From the NCBI GenBank assembly GCA_022695795.1, contig MU404075.1, forward strand, positions 186,001-250,000: a DNA stretch of 64,000 bases, given 5' to 3'. This document shows, piece after piece, positions 33,233-43,208 of the stretch (positions within the stretch are counted from its first letter, which is position 1; each line of letters begins with the position of its first letter). The position numbers were made by a program, and so were the translations under genes. Below the pieces are notes generated by a model. That model saw only the letters and a program-made list of their open reading frames with translations, was not told the DNA's origin and did no database searches. The stretch comes from Biscogniauxia marginata. Its lineage: Eukaryota; Ascomycota; Sordariomycetes; Xylariales; Xylariaceae.

Positions 33233-35320
33233 GGTGGCTGATGGCGACGGTGACGGTGATAGTGACGGTGTCAAGGGTTTTTTTTATTTTTTTATTTAGG
33301 GTAATACACTCATCCCGTACTATGGATGCAAGGTAAGCTCTGGCTACCCGAGTCAAATATCTAACCTTCGGAAGGTAGACAGAGAAGGAGTGGAGAAGAA
33401 CCAGTGTGGGTGTTTCTTTGGTGTTTTTATTTTCCCCCTTTTGGTTGATGTGGAGGAAGTAAAAGGCATAAAGTGGCAGTGGCAGGAGACGCGTGATGCA
33501 GCTTTTTGGAGGAGGAAGACGCGCCGGAAGCTGTGTGGGTAGGTACCTAGCAGCCTAGGCAGCAATTGCCCTAATGGGTATAGCTCTGTTAAAGTACCTA
33601 GCCTATTACCATTAGATAGGTACCTACCTGTAGGTATTTTTGCAGGCAGTCTAGACTTTAGGTTAGGTTCGGTATCTGCAATCAATGCCCCGCCAACTCG
33701 GGTCAGACCAGGTTCCCACGCTTGCCACGCACGGGGATGGAGGGGTGTGTCTCTGATATGCATCGATCACTCCAACATCTCATGTTGTGGAATATGTACC
33801 TACCTACTAAGTTTGTAATTTAGAGAGACTGTCCCTCGTAACCAAAAGTTACCTACCATCTTTCTTAACATGTAGTCATTAAGGTTACTTACTAAGTACA
33901 TAAGGTATGTAAGGTGAATTCTACTACCTGGGTATTAATAAGTGCCCAGTACTTGCCATCTTTGCATGTACTATGTATGATGAAAGTCTCAACTGAACAA
34001 GTCAATACCTAAGTTACATATATGTAGCTAAGGTAAATCAATAAGTATGGTACCTTGATATTATGCACGCTTCATTGTGAGACACAACGACACAAGGTTC
34101 CCTTATGTATTTATATCATTATAGTTTTTCTTTCTTTTTCTTTTTCTCTCCTTTTATTTTATAATTAATAAAACTTTATTTAAAAGAAAATATATTTCTT
34201 ATATAACATATTATTTTCATAATATATTTAAGTTGCTAATATATGTATATAAGTAGGTATGTATTAACCTTAAGCAACTTAAACTGCCTATTTTGTTCTT
34301 CTACATTACCTGTACATACACTATACACTATACATTACACACTGCATTCCACTAGCACTTGCCTACATACATGCCAGACCCAGCTACCTAACCTAACATG
34401 ACCTTGCCTTGCCTTCCTCTTTTTTTCATCAATTTCCCTTTTCCCCCCTCCCCCACTCCTCCATGTCTTTCAATTAACTTACAACTTGCGAATACCTGCA
34501 CTAAATAGCCCCGCCTCTTATGAAACCCGCCTATTACCTCACTTGTAAACCGATTTTTTCTGATAGTGGGCATATGCTAAACAAGACAGGCTGGAGCAAA
34601 CCCTCCGCCCGGTCGAGGCGTTCGTGATCGCCCGAGTGCGTTATCGAGATTATATCCAGCAGGTAGGTCAAGATTCTCGGGCCCTGCTGCTGCTACCACC
34701 GTCACATCACATTGCCGCGGGTGACTTCAGGCACTGACGAGATCGGCCACTGGGTAGCCTATTAGGGCTATCAGATACGACTTGTTTTGGTTAGCTCTCG
34801 CTTTCCCAACCCCAGATCGGCCTGCTTCTCTGACGTATCGGCCCTCCTAGTCCCCCGGTCCAGTTCGAAGGCCACAAGTCAGCCGGTCCACTTCCATCAT
34901 CGAGAAAGTTGAAATCCCATCCCTTTCCAAATTCCCTTTCCTCATCCTCCATACATCCATTTTCCGACCTTGCCTCTATCCAGCATCGAGCTTGTCCGAG
35001 CCCACCTCGACCTGCTTCTTCGCTCACGAGGAGTCTAGGAACAGAACGCCATACCATACCAACCCATTTTTTTCCGACCGGGAAAAGCACTTCTTTTCTA
35101 TTTTTGTTTTATCTCCATTATTACCGACTGCGAGGGAGAGAGCTGTGCCGATTGGATTTGGACTTGGATTGGATCAAACCAGATGCACCCGGTGCAGCTA
35201 CGAAGCGCCATCAACCCCCCCCGCGAGAAGCCATTGCGTCGCATCTGAAGCTCGCGCGAAAAGTGAGACTGCTTCCCGCCACGGCCCACTAACAAAACCA
35301 CTATTATCACAATCGCTGTC
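33233..35320. promoter_or_regulatory. Divergent upstream region of RAD50 and wc-2
   Basis: 2.1 kb. It carries TACCTAGGTA-like motifs (33541-33560, 33598-33636), then an AT-rich stretch at 34130-34260 with few G or C. The last 400 bp before 35321 are pyrimidine-rich and probably the wc-2 leader. Short open frames in the leader are not supported as genes. Confidence 0.55.
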
Positions 35321-37003
35321 ATGGATCCCGGGCCACCGCCGCCGCCCAACTCCAACTTCTACGGCTTTTCCGCGCCCGGGACCATGAATCCGGTAAGTCG
35401 CCCTCGCCCGCGCCCTCTCGTGCTCGCCCTCGCTCCCGACTTCGACCTCGACCTCGACCCTGGCCCTGCCGTCTTGCAGATGTCGACCGCTGCGGCTTTT
35501 TGCTCCCCACTCGACTAACCTCCTTCGCCAGATGGCAGCTGATAGTCAAAACGGCATGATGCCCATATTCGACGGCACCATGTTCGCTAATTTCGACGGC
35601 CTTCCCATGAACCTCGATGGCCTTGACGACATGACGGCCGCCCAGCAGCAGACCTTTCCACCCGTCTCGGCCCCAACAGACCCGCAGGCTGCTCTTATCC
35701 AGAACAATGCCCCGGCCTTTGTGCCAAATCCTGAAGACAATCCAATGGGTGCGACGGCGGGAATGACCCCGGGCTTTGGGGTGCCCGTGCAGCCAACAGC
35801 CACCCAGGGTGGTAGTGCACTGACCGAGTTCACCAAGAGGAGGAACTGGCCCGCCAAGGTCGTCGAGGAGCTCAAAGATTTCCTTCAGATACTCGATGCC
35901 CACGGCCGTATTAAATATGTATCACCAAGTGTTACGTCTCTGGCTGGGTACGAGTCGGAAGAGATCGTCGACCATTTTCTGAAGGACCTCATCCACCCAG
36001 ATGACGTTGGCACTTTTACCGCCGAGATGAACGAGTCCATAGCCACTGGCAACCCGTTGCGCATGTTCTATCGCCTGAAAAAGAAGGACGGCTCGCACGC
36101 TATATTTGAATCTGTAGGACACGCCCATATCGCGGCTGCCAAATTCGCACCAAACCCAGAGAACCAAACCCCCTTCTGCCAAGCTGTATTCATGATGTCG
36201 CGCCCGTATCCTACCAAGAATGCGTCATTATTGGACTCATTTCTGGAGCACAAGATCGAGAACGAGAGGCTACGGCGGAGGATTGCGGAACTGCGCAGAG
36301 AAGAGGAGGAGGAGGAAGCGTCTCAACAAAGTTGGCTTGTCGGCCAGGAAGGTCAATCGGATATAACGCGATCCGACGACACCATGATGACGTCCTCGCA
36401 GAGCCCTGCCGTGTTCAACCAGGCGGTTGTAGATGCCCACGCCATGCCTCCACCAGAACGACCGACACCGCTTAACATAGCGTTGACGAGGGAGAACCTG
36501 GAAGGTGTGACGGCTGGAAATAGGCCTGATTCCATAGGAGACAAGATGGCCAGATACGAAGGCGCATCCCACACCGACACTATCGAAATGCTTACCGGGC
36601 TAAGATACCTCGAAGGGGAGCGAAGTCGTGGCATAACCACCGGTAATTCGAGCCCAACACTGATTAAGGGCGATGCTGGAATTGCAATTCCCATCGATAG
36701 AGACCCTAGGACTGGAGAGAAGAAGAAGAAACTCAAAGTCGCGGAAGAATATGTCTGTACCGATTGTGGTGAGTTTGACATTATCAATAAATCCCATAAA
36801 TCGTCACGAGAGTATCTCACACTAACACACGCATAGGCACTCTCGATTCGCCCGAATGGCGGAAAGGCCCCAGTGGACCCAAGACGCTCTGCAATGCATG
36901 TGGCCTTCGATGGGCAAAGAAGGAAAAGAAAAAGAACGCCAGTAGCGCTGGTAATGCTAGTCATAACGCCCCTCCACTCATCCCCACTGCCGAATCGCAA
37001 TGA
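35321..37003 (+). CDS. wc-2: White collar-2, PAS and GATA zinc-finger photoreceptor partner
   Basis: Three exons, 35321-35392, 35532-36768 and 36837-37003, give 491 residues. WC-2 pairs with the blue-light receptor WC-1 through PAS domains to form the White Collar Complex, which drives light-induced genes and the frq circadian oscillator. The N-terminus is Pro/Gln/Asn-rich. The single PAS domain spans about 133-247: [47 protein letters not shown] and [10 protein letters not shown] charged coiled-coil-like helix follows ([20 protein letters not shown]). The GATA finger is CX2CX18CX2C at Cys433, 436, 455 and 458 ([32 protein letters not shown]). The last intron splits the finger after the second Cys, and the splice is phase-consistent. 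The first intron separates a 24-residue N-terminus; an alternative start at 35532 is possible. Confidence 0.96.
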
Positions 37004-38291
37004 AGATTTTAATTTCCCTCCGGGAAAAAAAACTTGCTTATCGAAATGAATTTGATAGACTTCAGGTGGGCGGCGTATCGGTGTCTCCTGGCGGAGATAT
37101 TATACATTATAAGGTTACTTGGGAGCATAACGGTACCCAGGCACAACAGGCGTGGTGTCGGGAAACAAAATAACATTTTCTTCAAGGTGTGGGAATGACG
37201 ACTTGTGATACATATGCACGTTTTTTATTTTATTTTTAATTCTCAAGATACCTAGGCAACGATTTTGATTTCGAACTTGCACTATTCACGAGAAACCATC
37301 CCACAGGCAAAAAGGTTGGGAAAGGACCTACACCGAGCTGAGCTACCTATACGAGCTCCAATAGACAATATATCATTCAGGGAAAAAATTGAGACAGAAG
37401 ACCATTGTTCGGTGTTCTCATGTTTAATCAAGATCTGGTTTCATATCTCGTGTGTTCTCCATACGGCACGGGACTACTATTGGAAAACCCAAAGCTTTTC
37501 TTCATTTATTTATTTCATTACATGTGCAAGCAACAACCAACCAACCAACCAACCTGATTAATCTTTCCCTATATCTCTTTCAACGATGTAGGTCTTCAAG
37601 CTTTTGACAGTCACCCCTTCCCATCAAGGCTACATGTTGTCGACCGATCCCCTAATATTCTATTACAATGATCTACCTCCTCCCCACCATAAGAACAGGA
37701 TTCCGAGTTCGAGTCCGAGCGCAGGGTCTGGGCTCCACCCGGGAACTCTTTCGGGGCCGGGGCCGGGGCCGGGGCTGGTACATAAAAAGGGGCAGAGATG
37801 TGGGGGGAACTTATTTTGTAGTTCTAGGTCTATAGATATTCTCAACGTAAACCGCCACCACTCTGCCGTCATCCTAAGCCCAACTTTGCGTCCCCCTCCT
37901 CTCCCCCCCCCCCCCGTTTTCGTTGGCACTTTACGAAGTCCCCCGGAGATGGAGTGTGGATGTAGGTAGTCAGTAGTGTAGAGATGATGGAGATAGTTGG
38001 GGATAAGAGAGTTTAGAGTCGTTCTACGATGCACTCACTTTCCCATTACGCAGCTGGTGACTACTTGGGTACATCGGGTCTATATGTGAAACTATAAAAA
38101 AAATCCTAGTTTCTCGTTTTTGGGGCCATGGTATCTGGGGTTTTTATTTGTTCATCTTTTTTATAGCTCGGTTCTATCCTAGCTATTTATGGCTTCTGAC
38201 TAGCAGAAGCTCAAGGTCCAATCCGAGTCCCAATATGCTGCACCTCAACCCAGGGACTGACGTTGCTTATCGCTTGACCGGTCGGTTTCCC
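37004..38291. other. Convergent intergenic region
   Basis: 1.29 kb between the 3' ends of wc-2 and the DUF7721 gene. It holds a CAAC tandem repeat (about 37536-37554), a GGGGCC repeat (37753-37776) and a C12 run (about 37904-37915). No gene is seen. Confidence 0.6.
37753..37776 (+). repeat. GGGGCC hexanucleotide repeat
   Basis: Three perfect GGGGCC units plus GGGGCT, four G4 tracts in all, which can in principle form a G-quadruplex. It lies in the 3' intergenic space. Confidence 0.85.
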
Positions 38292-39342
38292 TTATTTGAT
38301 GAACTTGCTCGCCAGGTTGAGCAGGCCCGAAGCCCCAGACGCGGATCCAGAGCCCGACTCGGATTGGCCGGTGCTTCCCTGGCTCTTCAGGTACATCTTC
38401 AGGGCCATCTCGCCGGCCTTCAGGACGGCCGACTCCTTGCTGCTCTCGCCAGATACCTTGCCTTGGGAGGCCTTCTGGTCGAAGAGCTAGAAAGGAGTGT
38501 TAACTAAGCTTGTAGACAAATATTAGTTAGTGTTTTTCCTCCTTACCTTGCTGGCTTCAGCCATGGCGAGGCCTATGAAGGCGCTCTGGCTATTGTTCTC
38601 CTGGATAAGTAAACCAGTAAGCTTCACTGCACTGCTCTAGTCTTCAGGCTGGGTAGGTAATGCTTGTGGGGCGACTGGCGAGGAGACGTACAGGGGAGCT
38701 GCCGCTCTGGCCGCCCGAGAATAGCTTCAGGGCCTGCATGGCCGCCGCAGAGCCCATGGACCGGTCGTCGGCGTCGTCTCCGTCGTCATCCTCCTTGTCG
38801 AAGTACCGCTTGTGCTGCTTCACGGCATCGTCCTCGTCAACGTCCTCCGAGGCGAGGGCCTGCTTCTTCTGCCCGAGGGCCCCGGCCAGCGTCGAGAACA
38901 GGTCGCGGTCGCCGCCGCCGACGTGTCGGCTCGCGTGCTCGGCGGCCCCCTGGATGTCGTCGTCGTCCGGTCGAGCGAAGCCGCCGCCTGCGGGGTACGC
39001 GCCGCCCTGGGGGACTAGGGAAGAAGACGAATGTTAGATATAGGGGTTTTCTTTTTTTCAAGTGGGTTGTCGGAATATGTGCTTACTGTTGCCGCCGTAG
39101 TCTATAGTGTTGCAATTTTCATTTTAATTAGCTTATAGGCTGATCCTGTTTTCTTTTGCGTGGGAATAGCATCTTCTACCTCCCACTCTCCCCTCCCCTC
39201 CCCCTCAGCTGCCCGCACTTACGCACAGAGCTAGGAACGGGGAGCGGGGTGCTGTTCTTATGGTGGGGTTCAAAGGGGGGGAAGGAGGGGTAGGAGGAAT
39301 GCTGTGTACCGAAGATCGATGCAACGTACCTGGTTGAGCCAT
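38292..39342 (-). CDS. Beta-flanking protein / DUF7721 family
   Basis: Five exons on the minus strand: 39330-39342 (13 nt), 39087-39101 (15 nt), 38692-39014, 38547-38600 and 38292-38486. All junctions are GT-AG and keep frame, giving 199 residues. The protein starts MAQPDYGGNIPQGGAYPAGG, then DIQGAAEHASRHVGGGDRDL and FSTLAGALGQKKQAL. Next come EDVDEDDAVKQHKRYFD, SAAAMQALKLFSGG, FIGLAMAEASKLFDQKASQG and KAGEMALKMYLKSQG, and it ends GLLNLASKFIK. This order, with Gly/Asp-rich start and three Ala-rich helices, is that of the fungal beta-flanking/DUF7721 family, whose function is unknown. The two tiny 5' exons are unusual; they are supported by phase and by recreating a Gly/Tyr-rich N-terminus, but need transcript confirmation. 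Confidence 0.82.
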
Positions 39343-39924
39343 CTTGAGTGCTGATGAGTTCCTTAGGAAATATAAATGTTCGTGGAGCTGAAGAGATAGT
39401 TCTCAACTTTAATGCAAAAGGAAAGAGAAGCTCGAAGGACGGAAAAAAGGAGAGCTATCCTACCTTAGATAAAGTAGGCGAGAAAGCGCTTTAAGGTTGA
39501 TCGTAGAGTGTGTCAGGACAAGCTTGATTTGTGTCAGGAGATCTACGCTAGAAACCAGTTATTAGAAGAGGCAGCCCGAGCTAAAGAAAACAGCTGGCCA
39601 TGGAGCTTCGAAACGTGAGCGATTGGGTGACGTGTGCGGGGTCAAGACGTATGCCAATGTAATGCGTCTCGTACTTGCTACTCTGGAAGTGCTGTACCGC
39701 GTACCTGAAACAAGCTGTAGGTAGCGTCTAATCTTGGAAGTTGCTGATCCGCTGTGAATCATCACCATAAGAAGGTAACTTCAACTTATAACTTAAATAC
39801 ATATAAAGATAATAATAACAATAAAATTTATATTATGTAAGTTAATTATGAAATTATTATATAAAACGTATTTATTTAAGATAGTTTATTATTTTTCACT
39901 TTTTATTTTAATAATCTTTTTATT
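39343..39924. other. Upstream region of the DUF7721 gene with AT-rich patch
   Basis: The first 400 bp are promoter and leader. 39780-39924 is nearly all A and T, like other decayed patches in the window, and abuts an inverted-repeat element. Confidence 0.6.
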
Positions 39925-40320
39925 ATTATGACGGTTGAGGACCGTCGCATGGCATCTAGTCCAACCTAGGGTGTCAAGTCGGCGGACTTGATATTCTGTT
40001 ACCCTTTTAGGAGCGGGGTGGTGTAGTGTAGTTAGCTAGTCACCGCAGTGACAATTATACTATTAGGAAGTCTCGTTGCTTTAGCAAATTTTACCTTAGC
40101 TTAGACTTTAAGCCACGTCGTAGATTAGAAAAAAAAATAACAACTACAACAACAATCCTCTGGTTGTTCATTTAGATTCTGCAAGACCTGTCACGGCGGC
40201 GCTGGCCAACCACACCGCCACACCGCTCCCAAAAAGTTGACGGAATATCAAGTCCGACGACTTGATATCCTAGGTTGGACTATACTAATGCCATATGACG
40301 GGTGACCGAGCCGTCACAAT
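39925..40320. mobile_element. Short inverted-repeat (MITE-like) element, RIP-like decay
   Basis: The left arm (about 39925-40053) and the right arm (about 40188-40320) are inverted copies. Shared blocks, left versus reverse complement of right, include AGTCCAACCTAGG, TCAAGTCG-CGGACTTGATATTC in two parts, TTTT-GGAGCGG and GTGACA at the inner edge. Most differences are transitions, with the inner left arm carrying A or T where the right has G or C. The outer ends read ATTATGACGG and ATTGTGACGG. The 135 bp centre has no coding potential. Total size is about 400 bp. This fits a non-autonomous DNA element or fold-back sequence; the transposon family is not identified and no convincing target-site duplication is seen. 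Confidence 0.65.
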
Positions 40321-40336
40321 CACAACCTAGTTATAA

Positions 40337-42395
40337 CTACGGCATAACCTCCGGCCAAACCTTCGAATAGTTTGCCAAGGGCTTGATCACACCTTCATAC
40401 ACAGACTCTCTAAATCTCACATTTGCAAAGTTTGGCTTTGGGCCAAATGAGCAATCCAAGCACCTCCGCACCGCATCCGCGACGTTGGGGCCGCTGTCAC
40501 CCAGCACTTTCGTCGCCCACTTCCTCGCAGTGCTCATATCTGTCTGGTCGTTAGGCCTGTTGTCTTTGCCGTAGTAGTCTTTGCGGAAGCTGCAGTTCTC
40601 GATCCTGTGCCCGAGTAGCAGCTCGAGGATCATGACGCCGACGGTGAAAAGGCATGCGCGAGCGCCCTCCTCCGAGGGCTGCCGGGTACTGGGGATGTGA
40701 TCGTTGTCATCCGAACGACCTTCCTCTTCGTCCTCCGAACTCGAGTGAAACTTGTGAGAGATGAAGGGGTGGCTACTGCAAAGGGATCGCGAATCCATAT
40801 CCGCTAGGAAGTAGAAGTCATGTTTGGACCACCTTGCGGAAATCCATGGCGATGAATACGTCTGGAGCAGCGCCGAGGCAATGTGTGTGGCCATTTCAAA
40901 CCGAAATCTTCTTGATATGTCGATGGTAGCTTGGTGGTGGGCGTCAAGGAGCTCGGGAAGTGGGAATAGCCTTACTCTATCCGATATTGTCATTTGAAGG
41001 CCTTTCGAGAATTTGGAAAGTTCGAAGTGCCGATCTAAATCGCCTTGGATGACTCCCGAGCTGGATTCCTTGTTGGCCAGGAACGAACAGAGGTCTGCGA
41101 TGGGGACAGGAGCTGAAGTATTGCTAGTAATGGTTCTAGCAGCCACCAAGGCGTTCGTGCTGGATCCAGGAGTACTATTTGGAGAATGGGCCGGCCTAGT
41201 CCCGACCTGTTCACTACTGTCCGAAGGAGTCACAGCAACCACAGGTACGTGTACTCCAAATCTCACGCTCTTGTTGGGAGATAGAGAATTCTGGGTTCCT
41301 GCTTTGCTCGAGGATCTCTTCAACGACGATTTCTTCACATGCAGCTTTTGCGATAGCATCTTCATAAAGCTTGGTTTGCTCTTTGCCAGAGTATCTTGCT
41401 CGATAATGGTCTGCTGAACTGCCGTAAGGACGGTTGACTGCTGCACATAACTGATGTCTCTTGATATCTCTAGTGGTAGTTCTTCCTTTGGCTGTATCAC
41501 AACCTCTTGCGTTTTGGGTTTGGAAGACGTCCCTTGCCCGCAATCGACAATAAACATCACGTTCAGGCTGACGGAAATGACTTCGGCGCGCAAGCTGAGA
41601 TGAGCCTCATGGCTGTGATGCCTTTGGTTGCACTTCCACTGTCGCCTGAGAGCGTTGTGTACGCAACATGCATGTTGGCGAATCTTTTCCAGGCGGCGAA
41701 CTGGTTCCGATGACTTTCTCTTGTCGGAAATCGGGATGATACGTTCACTGTAGCCGAGAATCTCTTCAAGTTCTTGGTTATGAGATGCTAACTTCTTGAC
41801 TTTCTTTTGCTTTCCCTTGGAAAAACTGATCTGGACACGTTTGAGTTGCCACCACCAGGGCTTTTGTTGTGATGACCCAACCCAAGAGACCTGCCCCAAT
41901 GTCAGAGAGCGGGTATAGAGATATTATTACATGAAGTGAAGCCTCTATACGCATCTGGAAGAAACAGTTTTCAAGATTAAGGAAGCTGTATGAAGGGCGA
42001 GAACATACCTGTCCATCTTTAATTTGCAGGAGATTTTCTAAGCCAACCACCACTTCGTGCATCCTGTCAATGATCCTGAGAAATCTGTCGAGCTCGCTGA
42101 ATAGACGTTGTTCCAATGGGCCGTCAAGACTACCATCCTTCCAGCGCGGATCCGTTGGATCTTCAACCAACTTAGCGAGGCTCTCGTTATCGGTGACGAT
42201 TGGGTCTAGTAGCCGGATCATATTCTCGTTGTATCTCATCATCTGATGTCTGATATCATCGACAAACGCGAGGAATTGAGTCCGGAAGTTCCACCATTCT
42301 TCCAAAGGCTCAAACCCCTCCCGGTAGTAGTCGAGGCAGTTGAGGAGGATTGGAAAGCCTCCTAGGACGAGACCAGCAACCTCGATGCCACTCAT
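40337..42395 (-). CDS. DUF7580-type protein with kinase-like C-terminal region
   Basis: Two exons, 42009-42395 and 40337-41890, joined at a 118 nt phase-0 intron (KDGQ to VSWVG), give 646 residues. The N-terminus MSGIEVAGLVLGGFPILLNC with LDYYREGFEPLEEWW is the start seen in fungal proteins related to prion-inhibition/HeLo-like modules. The middle has FSKGKQKKVKKLASHNQELE and VRRLEKIRQHACCVHNALRR. The C-terminal half looks like a divergent protein-kinase-like fold: FEMATHIASALLQTYSSPW followed by WSKHDFYFLADMDSRS, ARACLFTVGVMILELLLGHR and a final VADAVRRCLDCSFGP. Catalytic HRD, DFG and Lys motifs are not seen, so any kinase activity is unlikely. This architecture corresponds to what InterPro calls DUF7580; function unknown. 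It lies beside a transposon relic and head to head with a zinc-finger/WD40 gene. Confidence 0.78.
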
Positions 42396-43208
42396 TGAAT
42401 TGAGGTATTGTGTGTGACGTGATATGAGGGACTTGAGGAGAGAGCCTACAAATGGAGGATGTTACTCTTAGAGTCAACGCCAATACACCTAGTGTTGAGT
42501 TCTAAGGGTCAAGTCTCTTCAGACGATTACATCAAGGCTACCCAGCCCCAGCCGCATGTCGAGCGGGGTTTCTACGTTACGTGCATTTTTATCAAGCGCG
42601 CAGCAACTGGTTGACGAATGGCAGGGTTACCTAAGGACTTGAAATGCAGCTCAATATTTCTTCTGCGCGAGGCTCCAGACAACCCATGTGCAGCAATCAT
42701 GTGAGCAGCGCGGCGTGTACATATACAGTAAAATACTCGACCTATGTTAGACCGGTACTAAAGCCGTCACGTTCAATCCTTAGGTACGGTTTATCTCATC
42801 ACTCAATCGAATATGGCCGCAACCTGAATCGAGAATTCAAACACATTACGACTTGGACAGCCAGCATTTAGCACCATAACATAATTAACGACAATTTCGG
42901 TTGGTCTTCAGACGTAAGAAATCCTTCCGATCCAATGAACTAAATCACTTGTCTAGTATTGCACTGACAGAATTTACATGCTGGACGGTAGCATATGGTA
43001 GAGGCATTCATTATTTTACCGAGAAGTGACACTGACAGGCATTAATTGAGAATGCTGCAGCTGGGTGTGCTGCTGTGCTGATTTCTTCCTGATTTGCGGC
43101 CTGAAGTGAAAACCCCTCAAGCCCCCAAGCCACGCATGAAATCTATTTAGGACTCGTGTGTTGAAGACTCTCGCCATTCTCCCAGGAATCAACACCTAGA
43201 GGATAGAG
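42396..43208. promoter_or_regulatory. Shared divergent upstream region (DUF7580 gene and zf-WD40 gene)
   Basis: 813 bp between two outward start codons, with no gene seen. Co-regulation is possible but not shown. Confidence 0.5.
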
